Notes: generated by a model from the sequence alone, not told the origin. A DNA stretch of 64,000 nt from JAGSOU01 sp049974865 (GCA_049974865.1 JBNGCX010000013.1:1-64000); one strand, 5' to 3'; positions 17,369 to 24,708 are shown, counted from the stretch's first letter. Made by a program: numbers and translations.

Positions 17369-17457
17369 CGGTGGCGGCGGGATTCGAACCCGCGAAACGC
17401 TCTCACACGTTTGGCGCATTTTGAATGCGCTGCCTTAAGCCACTCAGCCACACCACC
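17369..17457 (-). tRNA. tRNA with Leu anticodon CAA and serine-like body (transposon-borne)
   Basis: On the minus strand the 88-base body folds as a class II tRNA: acceptor GGTGGTG with CGCCACC, D arm GCT-GAGTGGCTTAA-GGC, and anticodon stem GCGCA/TGCGC with loop TTCAAAA (anticodon CAA). A long variable arm has stem AAACG/CGTTT, and the T arm is GCGGG-TTCGAAT-CCCGC. The discriminator base is G (17369) and no CCA is encoded. Bacterial tRNA-Leu normally has A73 and an AAATCGGTAGA-like D loop. G73 and the GAGTGG..AA D loop match tRNA-Ser, including the one at 40489 here. Amino-acid identity is therefore uncertain: Leu by anticodon, Ser by body. Confidence 0.88.
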
Positions 17458-17464
17458 TGCGACG

Positions 17465-17495
17465 AAGGGCCGGAATCATCCGGCCCTTTTCGTTT
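17465..17495 (+). terminator. Terminator downstream of the transposase gene
   Basis: On the plus strand AAGGGCCGG (17465-17473) pairs perfectly with CCGGCCCTT (17480-17488), six-base loop, then TTCGTTT. It would stop transposase transcription after it crosses the antisense of the tRNA. On the minus strand the same hairpin would lie in the 5' leader of the tRNA. Confidence 0.78.
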
Positions 17496-17519
17496 ATCAC
17501 TTCCGCATTTAAAGATCAA
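17491..17519 (-). promoter_or_regulatory. Possible promoter of the transposon-borne tRNA
   Basis: Read on the minus strand, TTGATC (complement of 17514-17519), a 17-base spacer and TAAACG (complement of 17491-17496) form a fair sigma70 promoter. It lies about 30 bases upstream of the tRNA 5' end. Confidence 0.4.
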
Positions 17520-17611
17520 CCAAATTGATTGATTGCAGATCGGACCTGCAATCAGGCAGGCCTGCGAAATCATTTCTTGCAATCCGCAATCTGCAGGTGT
17601 AGGTTTTTGGT

Positions 17612-18121
17612 ATGACACAGACACTTCAAGAATTTATCGACGCCCGAGAGGCTGAAATCAGGGCGCAAATGAAAGCGCTAAATGATGAGTTGCGCCAACT
17701 TCGCGCCGCTAAATCTGCGATTTCTGGTGCCTCTACGTTTGGTTCTGGTGTTGTCAAAACAAAGATGACGCAGCGCGATATGATCATTGCGGCGCTTAAC
17801 GAGCATCCTGACGGCGGCACAACAGAAATGATAGTTGGATGGGTTAAGGATAAATTTGATGTTGATGTGGCTCAGCCGACAATGTCATCGCAGCTGTCAC
17901 GAGCTAAGGCAGATGGCGCTGTAGCACTTGATACATCTACGAAGATTTGGCGGTTGCCACAACACTCCGTCAAAGAGAATGAGCCGCCCAAGGGCGGCTC
18001 AGAAACCGGGGAAGGTGACGCTTCCTCAGATATGCAGTCGGAAACAAGCCAGGGGCTTCCTTCTGCTCACTCTCCTGACCCCGCAGGCCAGACCCGGCAC
18101 TGGAAGTTGCCGGGAACTTAG
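17612..18121 (+). CDS. Transposon passenger: putative winged-helix protein
   Basis: The 169-residue protein has an N-terminal coiled coil (about residues 8-36, REAEIRAQMKALNDELRQLR). A winged-helix-like region follows (about 52-114: MTQRDMIIAALNEHPDGGTT, then VAQPTMSSQLSRAKADGAV and TKIWRL). A polar, low-complexity C-terminal third probably lacks fold. ATG 17612 follows TGTAGGTTTTTGGT, a weak ribosome site. A perfect 9-bp GC palindrome (17981-18000) lies within the C-terminal coding part. Codon use and base composition differ from the chromosome. No family name is certain. Confidence 0.68.
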   Translation: MTQTLQEFIDAREAEIRAQMKALNDELRQLRAAKSAISGASTFGSGVVKTKMTQRDMIIAALNEHPDGGTTEMIVGWVKDKFDVDVAQPTMSSQLSRAKADGAVALDTSTKIWRLPQHSVKENEPPKGGSETGEGDASSDMQSETSQGLPSAHSPDPAGQTRHWKLPGT

Positions 18122-18123
18122 AT

Positions 18124-18253
18124 GGGAGGTGGTTCCGTGGAACCATTAACTCCCTTCCGGGCGGTGTGCGATGCTTGCATGGTTATCCGCTCGCAGCCCC
18201 CGTTAGGTGGGGTATCCCTGTAGTGAGGCAGCGGGGAAGCTTCGGCTTCCCCG
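18124..18253 (+). ncRNA. Structured non-coding stretch, possible small RNA or 3' UTR
   Basis: Immediately after the stop at 18121, GGGAG (18124-18128) pairs with CTCCC (18150-18154) around an inner perfect stem GGTTCC/GGAACC (18131-18136, 18139-18144). After about 75 bases a 9-bp stem CGGGGAAGC/GCTTCCCCG (18232-18240, 18245-18253) with a TTCG tetraloop ends the segment. The TTCG-capped hairpin could be a terminator, though only TT follows. A small RNA is speculative. Confidence 0.28.
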
Positions 18254-18303
18254 TTCGCCATAGCGGCAAATTTATGCTTTATCGTGTTTAAAGTCAAGGA
18301 ATC

Positions 18304-18681
18304 CTAATGGGAAACCATCGTGTTAGGTATTCTGACAAACCACTCCCGCCCATCACGCCTCACCATCCCCTTTTTACGCAGCCTGCTAAGCGCAGCGTCC
18401 ACGCGCCAGTAAAGCGCCTCTGGCGGCGCATCTGGCCTCCGATCACAGATGCGCGCCGCTATCTCTCTGCGCGGTTTCGGCCCATCCCTAAGCGCTTCCA
18501 TGATCCAGAAAGCCATTTGGCCGCGTCTGGCGCTGTTCTCCGGCATGGCAGGCAGCACACGCGGCATATCAACTCCACGCATCCGCAACAGCGCCTCAAC
18601 GTGCTCCAGGCCATCGCCATCGCTCCGGATGATCTGCTTTCGCAGCGCCAGTAGCGCGTTGTCTATCGTCTTGTCCTGCAT
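18304..18681 (-). CDS. Transposon passenger: putative winged-helix protein
   Basis: With the start at ATG 18681 this is a 125-residue protein: MQDKTIDNALLALRKQIIRS, then DGLEHVEALLRMRGV and a C-terminal winged-helix-like region (REIAARICDRRPDAPPEALY, then ALSRLRKKGMVRRDGREW). The open frame extends upstream through the right inverted repeat to 18768, but a start inside the element is far more sensible. It resembles uncharacterised small regulators seen in Rhodobacterales phages and mobile elements; this is recognition only. It is the last gene before the right end. Confidence 0.72.
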   Translation of the reverse strand: MQDKTIDNALLALRKQIIRSDGDGLEHVEALLRMRGVDMPRVLPAMPENSARRGQMAFWIMEALRDGPKPRREIAARICDRRPDAPPEALYWRVDAALSRLRKKGMVRRDGREWFVRIPNTMVSH

Positions 18682-18712
18682 GGGGGCAGGATAGCTCGAT
18701 AACGAGCACGAT

Positions 18713-18739
18713 GCTTGGTGCGTTTGATACATAAGGCCG
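18713..18739 (-). repeat. Right terminal inverted repeat (27 bp)
   Basis: It is the perfect reverse complement of 15036-15062 and ends CATAAGGCCG at the junction with the target duplication. Confidence 0.92.
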
Positions 18740-18789
18740 GATATTTTTGAACAGAAGAAGCCGCACATTTCTTCTGTTCAAAAATATCC
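18739..18789. repeat. Long perfect intergenic hairpin containing the transposon target
   Basis: Bases 18739-18759 and 18769-18789 are perfect 21-bp inverted repeats (arm core ATATTTTTGAACAGAAG) around loop GCCGCACAT. The left-arm sequence GATATTTT is the duplicated target. Removing the transposon and one duplication restores CCCCGGGATATTTTTGAACAG, extending the hairpin outward. Confidence 0.75.
18740..18747. repeat. Target-site duplication, right copy (GATATTTT)
   Basis: It is identical to 15028-15035 and directly follows the right inverted repeat. Confidence 0.88.
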
Positions 18790-18856
18790 CCGCCGGAGGC
18801 ACCGCGCCGCCCGGAGGGCGACGCGAGGAAAAGGCGTGCGCCGCAGGCGCGCGATT

Positions 18857-20020
18857 CTACTGCCAGTCGCCCTCGAACCCCTTGGGCACCATCAGGATGC
18901 TGCGGTCGAGATCGGTGACCTTGCGCTTGCCGCACAGGGCCATCGAGATGTCCAGTTCCTTCTGGATGATTTCCAGCGCCTTGGTGACGCCCTTCTCGCC
19001 CATGGCGCCCAGGCCGTAGATGAAGGACCGGCCGATATAGGTGCCCTTGGCCCCCAGTGCCAGCGCCTTGAGCACATCCTGGCCAGACCGGATGCCGCTG
19101 TCGAGATGCACCTCGATCTTGTCGCCGACCGCGTCCATGATCGCGGGCAGGGCGCGGATCGCCGAAAGCGCGCCGTCGAGTTGCCGGCCGCCGTGGTTGG
19201 AGACGATGATCGCGTCGGCGCCGACATTGACCGCCTGCTTGGCGTCCTCGGGGTCGATGATGCCCTTGATGATGACCTTGCCGCCCCACATCTTGCGGAA
19301 CTGCGCGATGCGTTCCCAGTTCAGCGAGGGGTCGAAGGATTCGGCCGTCCAGGCCGACAGGGACGAGGGGTCCGACACGCCCTTGGCATGGCCCACAATA
19401 TTGCCGAAGAAGCGGCGCTTGGTGCCCAGCATCTCCAGCCCCCAGCCGACCTTGGTCATCATGTTGGCGATGGACTTGGGGGTCAGCTTGGGCGGCGCCG
19501 AAAGGCCGTTCTTCAGGTCCTTGTGGCGCTGGCCCAGCACCTGCAGGTCCACGGTGATGACCACGGCCGAGCAATTCGCCGCGCGGGCGCGGTCGAACAG
19601 GCGCTGCATGAAATCGTCGTCCTTCAGCGTGTAGACCTGGAACCAGAAGGGTTTCGAGGTGTGCTCGGCCACGTCCTCGATCGAGCAGATGGACATGGTG
19701 GACAGCGTGAAGGGGACGCCGAATTTCTCGGCCGCGCGGGCGGCCTTGATCTCGCCGTCGGCGGATTGCATGCCGGTCAGCCCCACCGGGGCCAGGGCCA
19801 CCGGCATCGAGACGTCCTCGCCGATCATCTGCGAGGCGGTGGAGCGGCCGGCCATGTCGACCGCCACGCGCTGGCGCAGCAGGATATCCCGGAAATCGGT
19901 GGTGTTGTTGCGGAAGGTCTGCTCCGAATAGCTGCCGGATTCGGCGTAGTCGTAGAACATGCGCGGGACGCGACGTTCGTAGAGGCGGCGGAGATCCTCG
20001 ATATTGGTAATGACGGGCAT
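18857..20020 (-). CDS. lldD: FMN-dependent alpha-hydroxy acid dehydrogenase, probably L-lactate dehydrogenase
   Basis: This enzyme class oxidises L-lactate to pyruvate and passes electrons to the respiratory chain. The 387-residue protein has the family layout: MFYDYAESGSYSEQTFRNN near the start, PVALAPVGLTGMQ, FWFQVYTLKD, VITVDLQVLGQRHKDLKNG, then IIVSNHGGRQLDGA with the catalytic His and Arg. The FMN phosphate region is HLDSGIRSGQDVLKALALGA. GGAGGAAGG precedes ATG 20020. It stands alone. A glycolate or mandelate oxidase relative is possible, but length and sequence best fit LldD. Confidence 0.9.
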   Translation of the reverse strand: MPVITNIEDLRRLYERRVPRMFYDYAESGSYSEQTFRNNTTDFRDILLRQRVAVDMAGRSTASQMIGEDVSMPVALAPVGLTGMQSADGEIKAARAAEKFGVPFTLSTMSICSIEDVAEHTSKPFWFQVYTLKDDDFMQRLFDRARAANCSAVVITVDLQVLGQRHKDLKNGLSAPPKLTPKSIANMMTKVGWGLEMLGTKRRFFGNIVGHAKGVSDPSSLSAWTAESFDPSLNWERIAQFRKMWGGKVIIKGIIDPEDAKQAVNVGADAIIVSNHGGRQLDGALSAIRALPAIMDAVGDKIEVHLDSGIRSGQDVLKALALGAKGTYIGRSFIYGLGAMGEKGVTKALEIIQKELDISMALCGKRKVTDLDRSILMVPKGFEGDWQ

Positions 20021-20088
20021 GGCGGCGTCCTTCCTCCGGGAATTGGTGAGAAATGCTTACCGGTGGAGCGCCTACGGGGCAAGGCCGG

Positions 20089-20976
20089 TCAGGATGGGGA
20101 GGGCTCTTTTGCCAAGGCGGAAAAGGCGCGGGCGGCGCGGGTCTCGTAACGGTCGCGGTGGCGCAGCAGGCGGAAGTCGCGCGGCAGCGGCGGGAAGGGC
20201 AGGCGGACCAACTCGCCTGCGGCGAGGCTGGCCTCGACCACCAGGCGGGACAGGATGGTGGCGCCTCCGCCGGCGCCGACCGCGGCGCGCACCGCCTCGT
20301 TCGAGGTCAGCTCGATCCGGTCGGCAAGGCGCTCGGGGGCGATGCCCTGGGCGCGCAGGGCGGCCTCCATCAGGGCGCGTGTGCCCGAGCCGGGTTCGCG
20401 CAGGACCCAGGTGCCGGCCTCCAGCGCCGCTGCGCCGGGCCGGACGCTGGCCCAGGGGTGCGAGGGGGCAACGACGAGGAACATCTCGTCCCCGCCGATC
20501 ACGGCCTGTTCCAGCGCCGGCGCATCGACCACCCCCTCGACGAAGCCGAGATCGGCGCGCATCGCCTGGACCTCGGCAGCGACCTGCTCGGTATTGCCGA
20601 TGGTCAGGTCGAGCGTCACGCCGGGATGGGCGCGGTGAAAGGCCAGCATGAGGGGCGGCAGCCAGTAATTGGCGAGCGTCTGGCTGGCGGCGAGGCGCAG
20701 GCTGCCGCGGGTGAGGGTGCCGAGATCCTCGAGCAGCTGCTCGGCGGCGGCGGCACGGGCCAGGACGGCGCGCGCCTCGGGCAGGAACAGCCGGCCCGCC
20801 TCGGTCAGATTGATGCCGCGGCCGACGCGCTCGAACAGGCGCGTGCCGTGGCGCTGTTCCAGCGCCGCGATCGCGGCGGAGGTGGCCGATTGGGTGAGGT
20901 TCAGCGCCTTGGCCGCGCGGGTGACATGCTCGCGTTCGGCGACGGCGACGAAAATGCGCAGCTGCTCCAGTGTCAT
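20089..20976 (-). CDS. LysR-family transcriptional regulator
   Basis: This 295-residue protein has an N-terminal helix-turn-helix (MTLEQLRIFVAVAEREHVTR, then AAKALNLTQSATSAAIAALE) and a periplasmic-binding-like effector domain (RGSLRLAASQTLANYWLPPL to the end). It lies 9 bases downstream of the YeiH-family gene on the same strand and is probably cotranscribed with it. In enteric bacteria YeiE/YeiH-type pairs are divergent, so this co-directional order is different. It may control the transporter; the effector is unknown. Confidence 0.93.
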   Translation of the reverse strand: MTLEQLRIFVAVAEREHVTRAAKALNLTQSATSAAIAALEQRHGTRLFERVGRGINLTEAGRLFLPEARAVLARAAAAEQLLEDLGTLTRGSLRLAASQTLANYWLPPLMLAFHRAHPGVTLDLTIGNTEQVAAEVQAMRADLGFVEGVVDAPALEQAVIGGDEMFLVVAPSHPWASVRPGAAALEAGTWVLREPGSGTRALMEAALRAQGIAPERLADRIELTSNEAVRAAVGAGGGATILSRLVVEASLAAGELVRLPFPPLPRDFRLLRHRDRYETRAARAFSALAKEPSPS

Positions 20977-20985
20977 GGGCGGATG

Positions 20986-22002
20986 TTAGCCCTGACCGGT
21001 GACGAGAACCAGCGCCAGCCCCAGCGCGGCGATGAAGGCCCAGGCCGCGGCCCCCAGGAGGAGCGGGCGCAGCCCCTGCGCGCGCAGCTTGCCGATATCG
21101 GTCTCCAGCCCCATCGCGGCCAGCGCCATCGCCAGCAGGAACCGCGTGCCGAGCGCGGCATCGGCGCGCAACGCCTCGGGCAGCCAGCCGGTGGAGGCGA
21201 GGAGCACCATGCCGAGGAAGCCGATCACGAACCAGGGCACCGGGGCGGCCTGGGTGCCGGCCCCGGCCCCGTCGCCGCGGCGCAGGCCGGTCCGTCCCAG
21301 GGCGATCACCACCGGGGCAAGCATCATCACCCGCGTCAGCTTGCTGACGGTGGCGAATTCGCCGGCCTCGACGCCGCGCTGGTAACCGGCGGCCACCACC
21401 TGCGCCACTTCGTGGATCGAGGCCCCGGCCCAGAGCCCATAGCCCCGCGCGCCCAGCGGCAGAAGGCCGGCCAGCGGCGGGTAGAGGATCATGGAGAGAG
21501 AGCCGAAGACGGTGACGCAGGCCACGGCATAGGCCACGTCCTCGTCGCCTGCGCGGGTCACCGCGTTGGTGGCGATCACCGCCGAGGCGCCGCAGATCGA
21601 GGTGCCCGCCGCGATCAACTGCGCAAGCCCGGCCTCGACCCCCAGCACGCGCCCCAGCCAGGTGGTGAACAGGTAAGTGGCGATCAGCGTGGCGGCGATC
21701 AGCGCGACGCCCGCGGCGCCGACCTCGGCCACCTGGCCGAGGGTTAGCTGCAGCCCCATCAGAACGATGCCCGCGCGCAGGATGCGCCGCAGGCTGAACG
21801 CGATGCCGGGGCGGGCCGCCCCGGGCGTGCCGAGGCTGTTCTTCAGGGCCATGCCCAGCAGGATCGACAGGATCAGCGGGCTGAGCGCCCCGAGCGGGGA
21901 CAGTGCGTGTAGCCCGAAGGCGGCGGCGGCGATCAGCCCGGTCAGGGCGAGCCCGGGCAGCAGGCGGGGGCGGGGGGCGGCGGCGGTCAGGAAATCCGGC
22001 AT
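20986..22002 (-). CDS. YeiH/UPF0324-family (PSE) inner-membrane transporter
   Basis: This 338-residue membrane protein has about ten hydrophobic helices and the family pattern SPLILSILLGMALKNSLG, RAGIVLMGLQLTLGQV, GTSICGASAVIATNAV and GLWAGASIHEVAQVVAAGY. The family is annotated as putative sulfate or sulfonate-linked exporters, but transport has rarely been shown. The LysR gene follows at 9 bases. ATG 22002 and the divergent ZIP gene start are about 160 bases apart, a shared regulatory region. Confidence 0.9.
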   Translation of the reverse strand: MPDFLTAAAPRPRLLPGLALTGLIAAAAFGLHALSPLGALSPLILSILLGMALKNSLGTPGAARPGIAFSLRRILRAGIVLMGLQLTLGQVAEVGAAGVALIAATLIATYLFTTWLGRVLGVEAGLAQLIAAGTSICGASAVIATNAVTRAGDEDVAYAVACVTVFGSLSMILYPPLAGLLPLGARGYGLWAGASIHEVAQVVAAGYQRGVEAGEFATVSKLTRVMMLAPVVIALGRTGLRRGDGAGAGTQAAPVPWFVIGFLGMVLLASTGWLPEALRADAALGTRFLLAMALAAMGLETDIGKLRAQGLRPLLLGAAAWAFIAALGLALVLVTGQG

Positions 22003-22163
22003 GGCAGGGTCCTTTGTTATGATTGCCGGTTGCCTACGCGCTGTCTTTCAATCTTTCCAACGGATTGTTTTTATGGAAATGATCGGATTTGGTGATGGAA
22101 AGTTCGATTGCCCGCCCAGCAAAGCCCTTGGCGCGGCGACCGGGTTCGGATCAATATGCGGCC

Positions 22164-22937
22164 ATGAACATCGTGATGTGGGGAGCGCTGGCAAGTCTTG
22201 CCGCAGGCCTGATGACCGGGGTCGGCGCCGCGCCGGTGCTGATGGGCCGCTCGGTGCCTGCGCGCTGGAACGACGCGATGCTGGGCTTCGCCGCGGGGGT
22301 GATGCTGTCGGCCTCGTTCTTTTCGCTGATCCTGCCGGGGCTGGAGGCGGCCGACCTCCATTACGGCGGGGTGCTTGCCGCGGCGCTGATCGTGGGGGCG
22401 GGGATCGGCCTGGGCGCGCTGGTCGTGGCGTGGCTGAACCAGGCGCTGCCGCATGAGCATTTCATCGCCGGGCCCGAGGGGGCCGATCCCGGCGCGCTGG
22501 CGCGGATATGGCTGTTCGTCATCGCCATCACCATCCACAATTTTCCCGAGGGGCTGGCCGTGGGCGTCGGCTTCGGCGGCGGTGACGTGGCCAACGGGCT
22601 GTCGCTGGCTACCGGCATCGGGTTGCAGAACGCGCCCGAGGGGCTGGCCGTGGCCGTGGCGCTGCGTGCGCAGGGGTACCGGAAGCTTTACGCCTTCGCC
22701 GTGGCCACGCTGACCGGGCTGATCGAGCCGGTGGGGGGGCTGCTGGGTGCGGCGGCGGTCAGCGCCTCGGAACTGGTGCTGCCCTGGGGGCTGGCCTTTG
22801 CGGCGGGGGCGATGATCTACATCATCAGCCACGAGATCATCCCCGAGACCCACCGCCGTGGCCACCAGGATGCCGCCACCACCGGCCTGGTGGTCGGGAT
22901 GATCCTGATGATGGTGCTGGACGTCACGCTGGGCTGA
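22164..22937 (+). CDS. ZIP-family metal transporter (GufA-like)
   Basis: This 257-residue protein has about eight transmembrane helices and the two ZIP metal-site signatures: HNFPEGLAVGVGFGGG in helix IV and LQNAPEGLAVAVAL in helix V, then YIISHEIIPETHRRG. ZIP proteins import Zn2+ or other divalent metals to the cytoplasm. In-frame starts at TTG 22089 and ATG 22095 would add about 25 polar residues. ATG 22164 puts the first hydrophobic helix at the N terminus as usual, so it is preferred. No metal-regulator gene is adjacent. Confidence 0.9.
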   Translation: MNIVMWGALASLAAGLMTGVGAAPVLMGRSVPARWNDAMLGFAAGVMLSASFFSLILPGLEAADLHYGGVLAAALIVGAGIGLGALVVAWLNQALPHEHFIAGPEGADPGALARIWLFVIAITIHNFPEGLAVGVGFGGGDVANGLSLATGIGLQNAPEGLAVAVALRAQGYRKLYAFAVATLTGLIEPVGGLLGAAAVSASELVLPWGLAFAAGAMIYIISHEIIPETHRRGHQDAATTGLVVGMILMMVLDVTLG

Positions 22938-23005
22938 GCCCGTCGCGTTGTGGCCCCGGGCCGGGCGCGTTAGGCTCGGCGCGAGGGCGCAACGGGAAAA
23001 GGATC

Positions 23006-24541
23006 ATGTGCGGATTTGTATGCCTCTGGCAGGTCGGGAGCGAGGCGCTCGCGGGCCGGATGATTGAAAAGATCGCCCATCGCGGGCCGGACGCCGTCGA
23101 GGTGGCGCGGCTGCCGGGCGCGCCGGTGGTCATGGCACATTGCCGGCTGTCGATCATCGGCCCCTCGGACGGGCGGCAGCCCATCCACCAGACCGGCGAC
23201 CTGCTGGTGGCCAATGGCGAGATCTACAACCACGAGGACCTGCGCGCGATCCTGGGCGAAAGCGCCTTCGAGACCGCCAGCGACAGCGAGGCGATCCTGC
23301 ACCTGTTCCGGTCCGGCCAGTCGCGCTGGATCAGCCGGCTCGACGGCATGTTCGCCTTTGTGCTGGCCACGCGGGAGCGCATCATCGCCGCCCGCGACCC
23401 GCTGGGGATCAAGCCGCTCTACCTCGCGCGGCTGGGCGGCGGACTGGCCTTCGCCTCTGAACTCAAGGCCTTCGACGGCGTGGAACTGGACAGCATCGAG
23501 GCGATCCCGCCCGGCACGCTTTACGACAGCCGCGACGGCTGGCGGCAATGGTATCGCACGCCCCACGGCGCGGCCGAGCTGGAAGAGGGGCAGGACGTCG
23601 CGCGCATCGCCCACGAACTGCGGCTGGTGCTGGAGGAGGCGGTGGCGAAATGGATGGTCGCCGATGTCGAGGTAGGGTCCTTCCTGTCGGGCGGGCTGGA
23701 CAGCTCGATCATCGCGGCCATCGCGCAGAAGGTGCGGCGGGATGCCGGCAAGGGGCCGCTGAAGACCTTTTCAGTGGGCACCGAAGGCTCGCCCGACCTC
23801 GCCGCCGCGCGGCGGGTGGCGGAGCATATCGGCGCCGATCACCGCGAATACGCCTTCACCGCCCGGGACGTGGCCGACAACCTGCCGCATGTGATCTACC
23901 ACCTCGAAAGCGCCGACGTGGATCTGGTGCGCAGCGCGGTGCCCACGCTCTTTGCCGCGCGTCTGGCCCGGGAGGATGTCAAGGCGGTGCTGACGGGCGA
24001 GGGGGCGGATGAGCTGTTCGCCGGATATGCCTATCACCACGCCTATGTCGACGACCCCCGCGCGCTGGCCGACGAGCTGACGCGCAGCCTGGGCACCATG
24101 CACAACATCAACCTGCAGCGGGTGGACCGGGTGACCATGGCCGAGAGCCTGGAGGCGCGCACGCCCTTCCTCGACCGCGAGTTAATCGATTTCGCGCAAT
24201 CGGTTCCGGCGGCGCTGAAGCTGTGCCGGACCGACCCGGAGGCGGTGGAATCCACCGGCGAGACCACCGAGAAATGGATCCTGCGCAAGGCCTGCGCCGA
24301 CCTGCTGCCCGACGACCTGGTATGGCGCAAGAAGGCGCAGTTCGACGAGGGCTCGGGGACGGTCGACGCGCTGGACGAGGCGCTGCGGCGCCTGACCGGC
24401 AGCACCGGCGAGGTCAGCCGCGCGGAAGAGGCCGCGCTGTATGAGCGTATCCTGCGGGAGCAGTTCGAGAATGCCGACCGCATCCTCGAAAACGCGGGCC
24501 GGTGGACGGCGGATCGCGTGGCGCCGGACAGCACGGGCTGA
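23006..24541 (+). CDS. Asparagine synthase-like glutamine amidotransferase
   Basis: This 511-residue protein has an N-terminal class II glutaminase domain with catalytic Cys2 (MCGFVCLW), IAHRGPDAVEV, and HCRLSIIGPSDGRQP. The C-terminal synthetase has the pyrophosphatase loop FLSGGLDSSIIAAI and TGEGADELFAGYAYHH. AsnB forms asparagine from aspartate, glutamine and ATP. It is somewhat shorter than E. coli AsnB (about 554), so a related amide-forming function is possible. The start ATG at 23006 is required, because Cys2 becomes the N terminus after Met removal. It is monocistronic and convergent with trpA. Confidence 0.9.
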   Translation: MCGFVCLWQVGSEALAGRMIEKIAHRGPDAVEVARLPGAPVVMAHCRLSIIGPSDGRQPIHQTGDLLVANGEIYNHEDLRAILGESAFETASDSEAILHLFRSGQSRWISRLDGMFAFVLATRERIIAARDPLGIKPLYLARLGGGLAFASELKAFDGVELDSIEAIPPGTLYDSRDGWRQWYRTPHGAAELEEGQDVARIAHELRLVLEEAVAKWMVADVEVGSFLSGGLDSSIIAAIAQKVRRDAGKGPLKTFSVGTEGSPDLAAARRVAEHIGADHREYAFTARDVADNLPHVIYHLESADVDLVRSAVPTLFAARLAREDVKAVLTGEGADELFAGYAYHHAYVDDPRALADELTRSLGTMHNINLQRVDRVTMAESLEARTPFLDRELIDFAQSVPAALKLCRTDPEAVESTGETTEKWILRKACADLLPDDLVWRKKAQFDEGSGTVDALDEALRRLTGSTGEVSRAEEAALYERILREQFENADRILENAGRWTADRVAPDSTG

Positions 24542-24648
24542 GCGGCCGGTATCGGTGACCGGGCCTCCGGAGGGGAACACCGCGACCACGTCCTGCTGCT
24601 GCGGCCCGAATTGTGTTCAACCGGTTCTTGGCTGCGGCTTCAGAGAGG

Positions 24649-24708
24649 GGGCAGCGGGCGCCCTTGGTGGGCGCTGCCCGGCGTCGACGCCGGGCGGATC
24701 AATCCGCC
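24649..24708. repeat. Three adjacent palindromes between convergent genes
   Basis: GGGCAGCG (24649-24656) pairs with CGCTGCCC (24672-24679). CCCGGCGTCGACGCCGGG (24677-24694) is a perfect 18-bp palindrome. GGCGGAT (24693-24699) pairs with ATCCGCC (24702-24708). The three nearly touch and lie between asnB-like and trpA, which converge. The array may act as a bidirectional transcript end or as a repeat element; no T-run is present. Confidence 0.6.

Larger units (their letters stand above)
15036..18739. mobile_element. Complete 3.7-kb IS1595-type transposon carrying passenger genes and a tRNA
   Basis: The unit is bounded by perfect 27-bp inverted repeats (15036-15062 and 18713-18739, outer end CGGCCTTATG) and flanked by 8-bp direct repeats GATATTTT. 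Inside are an IS1595/ISXO2-type transposase, a DUF6471 protein, a membrane protein, two winged-helix-like proteins and a type II tRNA gene. Base composition is visibly less GC-rich than the surroundings. The insertion lies in a gene-free palindromic repeat between rplY and lldD, so no gene is broken. Intact ends and duplication point to a recent single insertion. No second transposase is present, so it is a unit element and not a composite. Confidence 0.9.

Noticed and set aside
17981..18000. Perfect 9-bp GC palindrome as a terminator ending the 169-residue gene early.
   Set aside because: It lies inside the open frame with a two-base loop and no T-run.
15036..18739. A composite transposon or prophage fragment.
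   Set aside because: There is only one transposase and one pair of matching ends with a single target duplication. No phage structural, integrase or replication genes are present.
18682..18768. An upstream extension of the 125-residue passenger gene across the transposon end.
   Set aside because: It would start in flanking DNA and pass through the inverted repeat. ATG 18681 gives a self-contained gene.
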